From the NCBI GenBank assembly GCA_965659685.1, contig CBFHXB010000003.1, positions 1-64,000 on the forward strand: DNA of 64,000 nt, in the 5' to 3' direction. Below, piece after piece: positions 9,571-17,584 of this stretch. Within the stretch, counting starts at the first letter, position 1; each line of letters starts with the position of its first letter. Source of the stretch: MGIIa-L3 sp11892u. GTDB taxonomy: Archaea > Thermoplasmatota > Poseidoniia > Poseidoniales > Poseidoniaceae. A program made the position numbers and the translations under genes. The notes beneath the pieces were generated by a model. The model was not told the DNA's origin, did no database searches, and saw only the letters and a program-made list of their open reading frames with translations.

Positions 9571-10431
9571 ATGACCATGAGCGACGAAGGCACCGTGACC
9601 GACGAGGTCCGCATCCGCGAGCTTGAACAAGCCCTTGAGACCGAAACGGACCGTCTGAAGAAGCTCTACGCCGCTTACGAGCAGCAGGAAAAAGAGTTCT
9701 TGGACGCCAAGGCAGAAATCGAGGTTCTTGAGAAGGAGATCGTCGATCGTGAGATCGAAAAAGAGGCCATGGAAAACATCCTGATGGAGAAGGAGCTCAA
9801 ACTCCGCGAACTGGAAATGTCCTCCACCAAATCCGCCAAGCGCGTTGAGCACCTTGAGCCGGAACTTGAGAAGATGGAAGAGAAGTACACCCGTGAGAAG
9901 GATCGACTGGGGAAGGTCTTCGCCATCGCCGAAGAACTCGACAACGACCTGAAGCTTGCCGTGACCGAAATGCAGGCACGCGACGGTTGGTACGTGGCGC
10001 ACATGTCCCTGTTTGAGGACCTCAACAAGGCCATCCAAGAGCGGTACGAGATGATCGAACAGGCCGTTGAAGCCGAGCGTGCGGCTCAGCAGAAGGCCGA
10101 CGCCTTCGTTGAGCGCATGGACTCCATGGTCGAAGCCCGCGCCGCCGAGATGACCATCGAGGAAGCGGAAGGTGCGATTGCCGAGGAAGCCGAATCCACG
10201 TCCTCAGAAGACGAGATCGTCGTCCCCGTTGGCGTCGTCGAAGTTGCCATCTCGCCAGGCCCAGACGGGCAATACGGCACCGACGACGACGAAGTCGAGG
10301 TTCGCTCCCGCTCCAGCAACACCGACGAGGATGCCTCGGAAGAGGAGGCCACGTCCGAGGACGCGCCGGCTGAAGAAGCCGAAGAAACCGCCACCTGGGA
10401 CGACGGTGAAGACCCCTGGGACGGAGCGTGA
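9571..10431 (+). CDS. Acidic coiled-coil protein
   Basis: A 286-residue cytoplasmic protein of unknown function. Residues about 8-180 are almost all charged heptad-like helix rich in Glu, Lys and Leu, predicting a long parallel coiled coil. A short beta-like segment follows (IVVPVGVVEVAISPG). Next comes GPDGQYGTDDD, a Gly/Asp loop of the kind seen in calcium-binding repeats, and then a very acidic Glu/Asp/Ala/Ser tail. Start is ATG 9571 (MTMSDEG); ATG 9577 is equally plausible. The stop overlaps the GTG start of the decarboxylase-like gene, making this the first gene of a probable four-gene operon. A scaffold or cytoskeleton-like role near the membrane is conceivable, but nothing in the sequence proves it. 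Confidence 0.78.
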   Translation: MTMSDEGTVTDEVRIRELEQALETETDRLKKLYAAYEQQEKEFLDAKAEIEVLEKEIVDREIEKEAMENILMEKELKLRELEMSSTKSAKRVEHLEPELEKMEEKYTREKDRLGKVFAIAEELDNDLKLAVTEMQARDGWYVAHMSLFEDLNKAIQERYEMIEQAVEAERAAQQKADAFVERMDSMVEARAAEMTIEEAEGAIAEEAESTSSEDEIVVPVGVVEVAISPGPDGQYGTDDDEVEVRSRSSNTDEDASEEEATSEDAPAEEAEETATWDDGEDPWDGA

Positions 10432-11240
10432 CCAAGCGAATGACCTGGCTCGCTGAGGGCACCTCGGCGATGGTCGTGACCCCCATCGTTTCAGGGAGCG
10501 TCGTGCTTCTCATCTCGGCCTTTGTGGATCCGCTCTTTGGCCTTGGACCTCTGCTTGGCGTCTTCTTGCTCTGTGCTTCGTCGTGGTTGTTGCTTCGCTT
10601 CCGCGATCCGCCTCGAAAAATCCCTCAAGAGCCTGGCCTTTTGGTGGCCCCCATCGACGGGACCGTCGTTGTCCTGCGTCGCGAACGGGGCACGCACCAC
10701 CGTCCAGCGAGCGGCACTCCCTCCGGAAAAATCCGTGAGGACCTTGGCGACGGCACCTGGGTCGAGGGGGGGTGCTCAACCGCGTTCGCGACCGAGCAAC
10801 GTTACGTTGCGGTCGAGGACGAACGAGAAGGCGACGTGTGGTGCTTGCGCATTGCCGTTGGCGCCCTCGACCTGCAGGTGCACCGGGCCCCGATGGAGGG
10901 AACGGTCCTCGCTGGAGAACACCGTCGCGCCGTCGGTAACTTGCCGGAGCGCTTGCGTTGGGTGGTGCAGGCCGCAGGCCGCCGTGTCGAGGTCATCGCC
11001 CATCTGGTTCGCCCTCGCTTCGGGCTGACGCCTTTGGCCGCACCAGGGGAACCCGTTCGACGGGGGCAGCGTTTGGCCTTCATGTCCACCACTCCCGTGC
11101 TTGAACTCCGTGTTCCGGCAGATGCATGGGCGCCTGAAACCGGTCTGTTTGGTGGGGATGCACGGGCCAACGGTCAAGAGGTCCAAGCCGGGACCACCGT
11201 TCTGTTCCACGCCTTGTGGGACGCGGAGGAAGAAGCGTGA
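10428..11240 (+). CDS. Phosphatidylserine/archaetidylserine decarboxylase-like membrane protein
   Basis: A 270-residue protein. Two hydrophobic helices span residues about 14-58, then FRDPPRKIP and VAPIDGTVVVL, the hallmark start of PSD-family enzymes (Asp of the PADG-type motif present). LQVHRAPMEGTV follows, and GQRLAFMSTTPVLEL stands where the family has its G-S autocleavage site. That Ser (220) is kept, but the preceding Gly is Met219. Family members cleave themselves at Gly-Ser to make a pyruvoyl group that decarboxylates the serine head group to ethanolamine; whether this one still matures is uncertain. It starts at GTG 10428, overlapping the previous stop as GTGA; ATG 10440 is an alternative. 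An archaeal lipid substrate (archaetidylserine) is inferred. Confidence 0.78.
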   Translation: MTKRMTWLAEGTSAMVVTPIVSGSVVLLISAFVDPLFGLGPLLGVFLLCASSWLLLRFRDPPRKIPQEPGLLVAPIDGTVVVLRRERGTHHRPASGTPSGKIREDLGDGTWVEGGCSTAFATEQRYVAVEDEREGDVWCLRIAVGALDLQVHRAPMEGTVLAGEHRRAVGNLPERLRWVVQAAGRRVEVIAHLVRPRFGLTPLAAPGEPVRRGQRLAFMSTTPVLELRVPADAWAPETGLFGGDARANGQEVQAGTTVLFHALWDAEEEA

Positions 11241-12310
11241 ACCGAACCGTTCCTGCATTCGTTGCTTTGCTGATGTTCCTCATGCCGTACGGATATTTCC
11301 AAGCCGGTATGATCGTGTACAGCGGCGCGACGTTGGCCGAACCCACCTGCGAAGACCATGCCCCGTACAACACGCCGGCCTCCTTCACACCCCACCTGTG
11401 GGGAACCGACATGATCGACGCCGCAGCCAGCAACCTCACCACCAACGTCACCGCCGACGCCCCAGGAGGCCTGGCGATTTGGTCCATGCCCGTATGGTCG
11501 AACGTCACGGTCCACATGGACGAGGAACCCATCGCCCTACAAGCATGGGTCGTCGAGCAAAATCCGGACGAGCCGTGGGTGCTTTTCGTGCACGGCATTC
11601 GTTCTTGCAAAGCCAACCACGAGGTGCTTCTGCCTGCAGGCATGCTCGCCGAGGCCGGCTACAACGTCGTGATGATGGACATGCGGGATCATTGGGAGAG
11701 CACCCTTGAGGACGGGCAAGTCTCCGCTGGACAGAAGGAATGGCGCGATGTTGTCGCCGTCTGGCAATGGATTCAGGACGAGAAAGGCGTGCCCGCTGAA
11801 CGCATTGGCGTGATGGGTGCTTCGATGGGAGCAGGTACCGTCGGCATCGCCTTTGCCCAAGAACCTGGCATGGCCAGCGTCTTCCTCGATTCTCCTTTCT
11901 CCAACATGGGCGACATCATCGTCGAAGAATTGTCGTTCCGCGGCTACCCGACGTTCCTGAAGGACGCAGGGATCTTCGCAGGGCGCGTCAGTTCCGGCGA
12001 GGACCTTGTCGCGCACAACCCCATCGACGGCGCCCACCTCATCGGAAACCGCAGCATGACCATCGTCCACGGAGAAGACGACATGCGCATTCGGATTCAC
12101 CACGGAGAAGCCCTGTGCGATGCCGCCAAAGCCGCCGCTACGCAGCCCGACCAGGTCACGTGTTGGTTTGAGTCGAGCCAATTGACCTTCGACAGCACCG
12201 ACGACGGGACCGTGGTGGAAGGCCACGTCACGTTGATGTTGACGCACACGCCCCTCTACGAGCAACGCTTGCTTGAATGGGCGGAAGGCCTGCGGGCCAC
12301 GGCAGGTTGA
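11237..12310 (+). CDS. Secreted or membrane-anchored alpha/beta hydrolase
   Basis: A 357-residue alpha/beta hydrolase. An N-terminal hydrophobic segment (residues about 5-30, VPAFVALLMFLMPYGYFQAG) acts as signal peptide or anchor, so the enzyme should work outside the membrane. Core motifs are VLFVHGIRS (oxyanion hole), MGASMGAGT (nucleophile Ser in G-x-S-x-G), FLDSPFSN, the acid in IVHGEDDMRI, and a His in EGHVTLML. This matches the family of lysophospholipase-like or BAAT-like hydrolases. Start GTG 11237 overlaps the previous stop as GTGA, the same junction type as one gene upstream. Its place directly after a lipid decarboxylase hints at lipid or cell-envelope substrates, but that is only context. 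Confidence 0.83.
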   Translation: MNRTVPAFVALLMFLMPYGYFQAGMIVYSGATLAEPTCEDHAPYNTPASFTPHLWGTDMIDAAASNLTTNVTADAPGGLAIWSMPVWSNVTVHMDEEPIALQAWVVEQNPDEPWVLFVHGIRSCKANHEVLLPAGMLAEAGYNVVMMDMRDHWESTLEDGQVSAGQKEWRDVVAVWQWIQDEKGVPAERIGVMGASMGAGTVGIAFAQEPGMASVFLDSPFSNMGDIIVEELSFRGYPTFLKDAGIFAGRVSSGEDLVAHNPIDGAHLIGNRSMTIVHGEDDMRIRIHHGEALCDAAKAAATQPDQVTCWFESSQLTFDSTDDGTVVEGHVTLMLTHTPLYEQRLLEWAEGLRATAG

Positions 12311-12342
12311 AACCGAACCCGTCTCAGCCGGAGCCGAGGAAC

Positions 12343-13503
12343 ATGAGCACACGTCTGACCTTGGTCGGCCAGGGCGAGAAGGCCCAACGCGTGCACGACC
12401 TGGTGAAGGCCCCTGCGAACACGCCGGAATCCCGCCGTCGCCAAGCGAGCTGGGACGCGAGCCGGCCGGCAACCGTGTACACCACGCCGGAGATGCTTCC
12501 AGACGGGACGCCTTGTTCGGCCGCCACCGTCATCCTGCGCACCAAAGGTTGCCACTGGTGGTGGTCCAGCGGGTGCACCTTCTGCGGTTACTTCAACGAC
12601 ACGAGGGACGACGTGACCGAGGACGACCTGCATGCACAATGGGATTGGTCCGCTGCGAAATTGAACGGCTTTGCCGACGTCCAGATGGTCAAGGTCTACA
12701 CATCTGGTTCGCTGCTCGAGGACCGTGAAATCCCCGTGGGCTTCCAAGAGCGGGTGCTTCGCGAGTGTTCAGAGCAAGGCCTTCACCTCATCGTCGAAAG
12801 CCGCACGGAACAACTCACGGAAGAAAAGTTGGCGTGGGCAACGTCGGTCAACGACGACTTCACCGTCGCCATCGGCTTGGAGGCCTACGACGACGAAGTG
12901 CTTCGGTTTCACGTCAACAAAGGTTTCACCGTCCGTTCCTATGACCGCGCGGTGGCCAACCTCAAGCAGGCTGGTCTTCGCGTCAAGGCATACCTGATGT
13001 TCAAGCCCCCGTTCATGAGCGAAGCCGACGCACTGGACCACATCGTGGACTGGATTGCGGCGATTGCCGAGGGCGCCGATGAGATTTCGATCAATCCGAT
13101 GAACATCCAAGGCGGGACGGTCATCGACCGGTTGCATCGTGCCCGCCAGTACCGTCCGCCGTGGCTTTGGTCGCTGGTCGAAATGATTCGTCGCGCCCAC
13201 CCCATCGTCCACCCTGAAGGGGGTGTCAACGGCGATGCCGACCAAATCAGCCGCCTCATCGTGCACCCCACTGCAGGTGGACGTGTCCGTGGTTCGCACA
13301 ACTGTGGCTCCTGCGATGCCGACGTGGTCGCGGCCATCGAGCGCTACGCGGTTTCCGGCGACCTGCTGGAATTCGAAGGCCTGAGCTGCGAATGCGAAAC
13401 CCGTTGGGCGGCGGACCTGGACCTTGAGCGCGCCCTCCCCGCTCCACTTGGCCTCGCACCGTCCCGACGGGCCCCTGCCGCTGAACGGCTTCGTGCGCCC
13501 TGA
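12343..13503 (+). CDS. Archaeosine synthase beta subunit RaSEA (radical SAM)
   Basis: A 386-residue radical SAM protein. The Fe-S motif is C70-x7-C78-x2-C81 in KGCHWWWSSGCTFCGYFND, the spacing and setting of the TIGR01210/RaSEA family. YTSGSLLEDREIP, HLIVESRTEQLT, GLEAYDDEVLRFHVNKGF and LKAYLMFKPPF-like segments continue the Elp3-type barrel. Two further CxxC/CxC pairs near the C terminus (NCGSCD, LSCECE) may bind another metal. RaSEA works with ArcS to convert preQ0-lysine-modified G15 of archaeal tRNA into archaeosine; no arcS is in the window. Start ATG 12343 lies 32 bases after the hydrolase stop. It is an archaeal signature gene. Confidence 0.87.
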   Translation: MSTRLTLVGQGEKAQRVHDLVKAPANTPESRRRQASWDASRPATVYTTPEMLPDGTPCSAATVILRTKGCHWWWSSGCTFCGYFNDTRDDVTEDDLHAQWDWSAAKLNGFADVQMVKVYTSGSLLEDREIPVGFQERVLRECSEQGLHLIVESRTEQLTEEKLAWATSVNDDFTVAIGLEAYDDEVLRFHVNKGFTVRSYDRAVANLKQAGLRVKAYLMFKPPFMSEADALDHIVDWIAAIAEGADEISINPMNIQGGTVIDRLHRARQYRPPWLWSLVEMIRRAHPIVHPEGGVNGDADQISRLIVHPTAGGRVRGSHNCGSCDADVVAAIERYAVSGDLLEFEGLSCECETRWAADLDLERALPAPLGLAPSRRAPAAERLRAP

Positions 13504-13540
13504 CGCGGGTCGCCGCCTTCGCCACCTTCGGTGGTGAATC

Positions 13541-13545
13541 TTTAT
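13541..13545 (+). promoter_or_regulatory. Probable TATA box
   Basis: TTTAT within GAATCTTTATGTCC, the only A/T patch between RaSEA and the next gene. If it is used, transcription would begin near base 13569. That would put the apparent ATG at 13544 upstream of the transcript and argue for a later start for the small membrane protein. Confidence 0.4.
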
Positions 13546-13873
13546 GTCCGTGCCTCAGGTGGGTCAAAACGCCCCATTGGGGCTCCATGTGGTGGTCCCT
13601 TTGGCATCAACAGACATCATCCACGAATCCACGGTCGGCGACGCTGAACCAGAATCAAGCCGCATGGTCCTCGTCCTGCTCGGCGTGGGCCTTCTCGGGC
13701 TCTTCGCTCTCTTCAGCAACGTGTTCGGCTGGGACAGCGTTCCTGTGCTTGGCGACCTCGTGCCCCTGCTCGGCAACCTCGGCGGCAGCGGCATCTGGTA
13801 CTACCTCATCGGCCTCATCGTGGCCGCGACGGCGATTGTTTCGACCGTCATCGGCGAGGTGCTGTCCGAGTGA
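13544..13873 (+). CDS. Small membrane protein upstream of the oxidase-like gene
   Basis: Up to 109 residues with two predicted membrane helices: MVLVLLGVGLLGLFALF (about 41-57) and IWYYLIGLIVAATAIVSTVI (about 84-103). A loop rich in Gly, Val and Pro lies between them. No family recognised. The start is uncertain: ATG 13544 overlaps a TATA-like element, GTG 13589/13592 would suit that promoter, and ATG 13664 would begin right at the first helix. It ends 14 bases before the start codon of the heme-copper-oxidase-like gene, inside whose ribosome binding site the gap falls. A small accessory subunit of that protein is the natural guess, from position only. Confidence 0.6.
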   Translation: MSVPQVGQNAPLGLHVVVPLASTDIIHESTVGDAEPESSRMVLVLLGVGLLGLFALFSNVFGWDSVPVLGDLVPLLGNLGGSGIWYYLIGLIVAATAIVSTVIGEVLSE

Positions 13874-13874
13874 A

Positions 13875-13881
13875 GGAGGTG
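13875..13881 (+). promoter_or_regulatory. Shine-Dalgarno site for the oxidase-like gene
   Basis: GGAGGTG, complementary to the 3' end of archaeal 16S rRNA, six bases before ATG 13888. It fixes that start over an out-of-frame ATG at 13884. Confidence 0.7.
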
Positions 13882-13887
13882 TGATGC

Positions 13888-15870
13888 ATGGAACCTGTCT
13901 TCATTTCCGTCGGCGTGATGGTCGGCGCACTTCTCCTCATTGCATACTACGTTCAGAACGGCATTGGCGGCATGAGCAAGCCCATGCAAGCCCTTGGCAG
14001 TTTCCTGCTCGTCAAGGCACCCGCCGGTGCGGTGGACCTCTTTGACGACAGCGCAGGCCGCGGTGGCCGCACCTGGGCTCGCTTTGGTTTGGCCTGGCTC
14101 GTGTTAGCCGGGACCCTCGGTTTCGTTGGACGTTGGCACGACTGGGACGCCACCGCTCTGGATTCCCTCGCCAGCCTCGGCTGGTCCTACGACGACGGAA
14201 GCGGCCTTGCCACCACGATCAGCACCACCCTGCGCACCGGGTTGGTGATGGTCTTCATCGGCACGACCCTGACCGCCACCGCGCGCACCTCCGGAGGTCG
14301 TCTTTCCAGCGAAGCCAGCGCCTCAATGATGGCCTTGGTCTTCACCGTCGTCTCCCTCCTCGTGCTCCTTCTCCCCACCCTCGCCGGCCTCTTTGGCCTC
14401 GATGCGGCCACCGAAGACCTCCTGGTGAAGGTCGTCTCGTCCGTCGTCTTGCACAGCGTGATCGGTGGGGCCCTTCTCGTGAACGTCTTGATCACCCTCG
14501 CCAACCGTGGCGATGCACCGGTGTCCTACAGCAGCTGGTTCCTTCTCAACGCCCTCGTCGTGATGCTCGTCGCCCCCCTGCTCTACATCGGCGGCGAACT
14601 CGCAGACGGAACTCAAACGGTGTGGCTCGCACAAGCCGCCCTCGAGGGATGGCTTCCGCTTGCCCTGATGCTGGGCACGGCCTATGCGGTGATTCCCGCT
14701 GCCGCTGAGCGAGCCATCTGGTCCTCTTCGCTGTCATCGGCATCCCTCGCCCTCCTCTTCCTCACGGTGCCCGTCGTGTCCGTCCGGCCCGTCGATGCCC
14801 CGATCCTCTTGGAGAACGTCGGTGGCATCCTGATGACCTTCGGCATGCTTCCCTTGCTCGCGGCCTCCATCAACCTCCTCCAAACCGCTCGGTCCGGTGC
14901 TTCGCAGTCCTTCTCGACCCCCGCCGGCATCGCCGGCGTTCTGGCGATGTTCCTCCTTCCGATTTACGCCGTGGGAGCGTACTTCACCGGCATGGAGACG
15001 CTGGTCGGTGAGGCAAGCCTGCACGGCCTCAACATGTCCCTCTCGCACGGTCTCTTCTTCACGGTTGGTGGACTGCTCGCCCTTTCCGCCACCCTTGGCT
15101 ACTTGCCTCAGGCCAACGGCCGCGCAGCGGCCGAGAGCGGTGGCACGTCCACCGCGGTTTGGATGGTGGCCCTCGGCGGTTTCCTCGCCAGCGTGTCCAC
15201 GGCGCTTTCCAGCCTCTCGGTTCGCGCGGTCGAGCGCAGCGTCACGGACGAAGACATGGTCGAAGCGGCCTTGGAAGCCATGGCAGGATTCGACCTTGTG
15301 GGCGCCTTCCTGTTCTACGGTGTGGCCCTTGGATTCATGGTCGCGGCATCGGTCAGCGTCCGCATCGGCTTCTCTCCGTCCTCGTCGCGCACCACGGTGA
15401 GCAGCGACATTCATTCCTACGCGCTGGCCAACGGCAGCACGAGCATTCGCTCCTTGCTCGGTCGTGGCGTGGGTCTTGACACCGAACTGATCATCGGTGG
15501 CGAAGAGAAAGCCGCCACCGGTTCGACGGTCATCGCCGTCCGGGCCGACCTTCACAACGACGAGGTCACCGAATTCCCCGAATCGGATGAGGCCGTCCCC
15601 GAAGAACTCCAGATGTTGGCGGATTACCTCGACGAGACCGATCAAGATGTGTTCTCCTTCTTCCGTTCCATCGATTTGGACGACAGCGGCTCCATCGATG
15701 CGCGTGAACTTCAGAACGCCCTCCGGAGCGCGAAAATCGCCAACCTCCCACCGTGGGACATGGGCCGATTGATCGCCGCCATCGACATCGACGGAGACGG
15801 TCAAATCAACCTGCCAGAACTCGACATCACCGTCGCTCGTCTGCGCAGCGCTTCCTCCGAGGAAGAATGA
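13888..15870 (+). CDS. Degenerate heme-copper-oxidase subunit I-like membrane protein with C-terminal EF-hand pair
   Basis: A 660-residue protein with about 13 membrane helices up to residue about 500, then a soluble tail. By eye several helices track cbb3 oxidase subunit I (CcoN): TLRTGLVMVFIG where CcoN has the LHTSAV-type heme helix; AAAERAIWSSSLS (about 270-280) resembling CcoN's QAERPIYSYRLS; LLAASINLLQT; and SLSHGLFFTVGGLL where CcoN has IGHVHSG. The usual metal-ligand histidines are mostly gone: Arg replaces the helix-II His, LEGWLP stands where YGHN would be, no HH pair is present, and only H387 remains of H-x-H. The tail holds two canonical EF hands, D596-x-D-x-S-x-S-x-D-x2-E607 and D633-x-D-x-D-x-Q-x-N-x2-E644. 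Oxygen reduction is therefore unlikely; a calcium-responsive membrane role is possible. The resemblance was judged without alignment. Confidence 0.6.
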   Translation: MEPVFISVGVMVGALLLIAYYVQNGIGGMSKPMQALGSFLLVKAPAGAVDLFDDSAGRGGRTWARFGLAWLVLAGTLGFVGRWHDWDATALDSLASLGWSYDDGSGLATTISTTLRTGLVMVFIGTTLTATARTSGGRLSSEASASMMALVFTVVSLLVLLLPTLAGLFGLDAATEDLLVKVVSSVVLHSVIGGALLVNVLITLANRGDAPVSYSSWFLLNALVVMLVAPLLYIGGELADGTQTVWLAQAALEGWLPLALMLGTAYAVIPAAAERAIWSSSLSSASLALLFLTVPVVSVRPVDAPILLENVGGILMTFGMLPLLAASINLLQTARSGASQSFSTPAGIAGVLAMFLLPIYAVGAYFTGMETLVGEASLHGLNMSLSHGLFFTVGGLLALSATLGYLPQANGRAAAESGGTSTAVWMVALGGFLASVSTALSSLSVRAVERSVTDEDMVEAALEAMAGFDLVGAFLFYGVALGFMVAASVSVRIGFSPSSSRTTVSSDIHSYALANGSTSIRSLLGRGVGLDTELIIGGEEKAATGSTVIAVRADLHNDEVTEFPESDEAVPEELQMLADYLDETDQDVFSFFRSIDLDDSGSIDARELQNALRSAKIANLPPWDMGRLIAAIDIDGDGQINLPELDITVARLRSASSEEE

Positions 15871-15882
15871 GGGGGGTCCGCC

Positions 15883-17160
15883 CTGCGCATCGGGCTCGTT
15901 GGCAAACCCAACGTCGGCAAATCCACGTTTTTCGCGGCGACCACGCTCGCCAAAGTGGACATCGCCAACTATCCCTTCTGCACCATTGATCCGAACGTTG
16001 GCGTGGCCTTTCCACGCGCTCGCTTGCCGTGCCCATGCGGAGAACTCCGAGCACGGCTCATCGACGAAGGCCGTTTCGACGCGACCGATGACGAACGTGG
16101 TGGGGCCATTTGTTCCCCGCGCACCGGCACCTGTCATGGGTTCGAACGCCAAGTGCCGGTGGCCTTGGTCGACGTGGCAGGTCTTGTTCCGGGTGCTTCC
16201 GAAGGCCGTGGTCGCGGGAACGCGTTCTTGGCGGACCTTGCGGGCTGCGACGCTTTGATTCAGGTCGTTGACGGCGCCGCGGCCACCGACGTTGAAGGCA
16301 ACCCCATCTCGCCGGCCACGGACCCTAAAGCGGCGGCCGCTTCCATCGCCCACGAGGTCACCTTCCTCACGACCGAAATCGAACAGTGGATTGCGGGGGT
16401 GTTGGCCGACGGTTGGTCACGTGGTGTCCGTCGGGTTCAGGCCGAAGGAGAACGGGGTCTCCAGGGCTTCCTGGTTGAACGCCTCAGTGGCCTTGGTGCC
16501 ACGAATGCGCTCGTTGGGGCGGCCCTTGACACGCTTCGTGAGGGCGGCCATGACCTTGGCCAACCGTGGACGTGGGGGGACGAAGAGATGAGCACGTTGG
16601 CCAAGGCGCTTCGCCAAGGACTGTTCCCGCTGCACGTGGCGGTCAACAAGCTGGATTTGGCCCCTCCAGGGGTCATGGATCATCTCTCCTTGGACGTCCA
16701 AGCAACCGCGTGCCTGGCCGACATGGAACTGGCGCTGCGGCGTGCCGATGCTGCAGGTTTGATTCGATACCGAACCGGTGACGTGGATTTCATCGTCCCA
16801 GAAGACGCTCCGCTCTCCGACGCACAACGTGCTGCGTTGGAACGCATGCGTGGGGCCTTGTCCTCTGCAGGCGGCACCGGCATCGAAGCCTTGCTCGACG
16901 CCGTGGTGTTTGACACCCTTGACCGCATCGTGGTGTACCCCGTCCAAGACGAGGGCCGGTGGGTCGACGGTGACGGACGGGTGTTGCCTGACGCCCTTGT
17001 GGTGCCCGCAGGCATCACCGCCAAATCCGTCGCTGGGCGCGTCCACACCGATTTGGAAGCGGGATTCATTCGCGGCGTCGACGGTCGCACACGCCGTGTG
17101 GTCGGTGCGGACCATCAGGTCGAGGACGGAGACGTCCTCAAGATCCACGCCAAGACGTGA
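15883..17160 (+). CDS. Ygr210/YchF-type (Obg superfamily) GTPase, apparent CTG start
   Basis: A 425-residue GTPase: G1 GKPNVGKST near residue 6, FCTIDPN, G3 DVAGLVPGA (A-G-L-V form typical of Obg/YchF), G4-like NKLD, and a C-terminal TGS domain (about 345-425, VVYPVQDE to DVLKIHAK). The family binds nucleotide and associates with ribosomes. No ATG, GTG or TTG exists in frame between the upstream TGA and the P-loop; family members begin M-x-IGLVGKPNVGKS, which fits CTG 15883 exactly. A GGGGGG run just upstream could act as a ribosome binding site. Alternatively, one base fewer in that run would join an ATG at 15867 to this frame. ATG 15955 would delete the P-loop and is rejected. Confidence 0.88.
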   Translation: MRIGLVGKPNVGKSTFFAATTLAKVDIANYPFCTIDPNVGVAFPRARLPCPCGELRARLIDEGRFDATDDERGGAICSPRTGTCHGFERQVPVALVDVAGLVPGASEGRGRGNAFLADLAGCDALIQVVDGAAATDVEGNPISPATDPKAAAASIAHEVTFLTTEIEQWIAGVLADGWSRGVRRVQAEGERGLQGFLVERLSGLGATNALVGAALDTLREGGHDLGQPWTWGDEEMSTLAKALRQGLFPLHVAVNKLDLAPPGVMDHLSLDVQATACLADMELALRRADAAGLIRYRTGDVDFIVPEDAPLSDAQRAALERMRGALSSAGGTGIEALLDAVVFDTLDRIVVYPVQDEGRWVDGDGRVLPDALVVPAGITAKSVAGRVHTDLEAGFIRGVDGRTRRVVGADHQVEDGDVLKIHAKT

Positions 17161-17161
17161 T

Positions 17162-17548
17162 TCAGTGGCCTTTCGGGCGCTCGTGGTTCGGGGTCAACCT
17201 CGCCATGTCGCCAGAGTACTTCGCGCGATAGAGCAAGATTTGGGCAGGCAGGAGCAGCGTACCGATGCCAAGCAAGACGAGGACGTAGGTGCCCCATGGC
17301 GACACGCCGGTCAGGAAGGTCAACCAGAAGGTCCACCCCATGATCAGGGTGATCGCAGGCCCCCACCGCCTCGACACCACAGAGAGCCGAGAGGAGATGA
17401 GTCCGTCGTCAAAGAAGGTCGGAACCTCTTCCTTGGTCACGAAGCCTTGGTCCAAACCACAACGCACGCAAACCTGTGCCCGAGGGCCGTTTCCGTGGAT
17501 GAAATACTCCCGCGCGAAGGTCCCGTTGCAGGATCGGCAGAGCGGCAT
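17162..17548 (-). CDS. Zinc-ribbon membrane protein
   Basis: A 128-residue protein. The N terminus carries two CxxC pairs, CRSC (4-7) and CVRC (about 27-30), spaced like a treble-clef zinc ribbon. An acidic linker and two membrane helices follow: WGPAITLIMGWTFWLTFL (about 62-79) and GTYVLVLLGIGTLLLPAQIL (about 86-105). The C terminus is basic. Specific function unknown; the architecture resembles small membrane-tethered zinc-ribbon proteins. ATG 17548 begins right before the ribbon; TTG 17560 is a weaker alternative. It is convergent with the GTPase, with one base between the stops, and lies 36 bases downstream of pabBA. Confidence 0.68.
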   Translation of the reverse strand: MPLCRSCNGTFAREYFIHGNGPRAQVCVRCGLDQGFVTKEEVPTFFDDGLISSRLSVVSRRWGPAITLIMGWTFWLTFLTGVSPWGTYVLVLLGIGTLLLPAQILLYRAKYSGDMARLTPNHERPKGH

Positions 17549-17584
17549 GGTCTCCCTCAACCCCGACGACCGGCTCCCGTCCTT

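Noticed and set aside
13587..14045. 152-codon plus-strand frame starting MWWSLWHQQ
   Set aside because: Overlaps both the small membrane protein and the start of the oxidase-like gene in a different frame; Ser/Thr/Ala-rich with no membrane pattern.
14734..16353. 539-codon open frame on the minus strand
   Set aside because: Antisense to the oxidase-like and GTPase genes; rich in His/Gly/Arg with no fold pattern, typical of a shadow frame.
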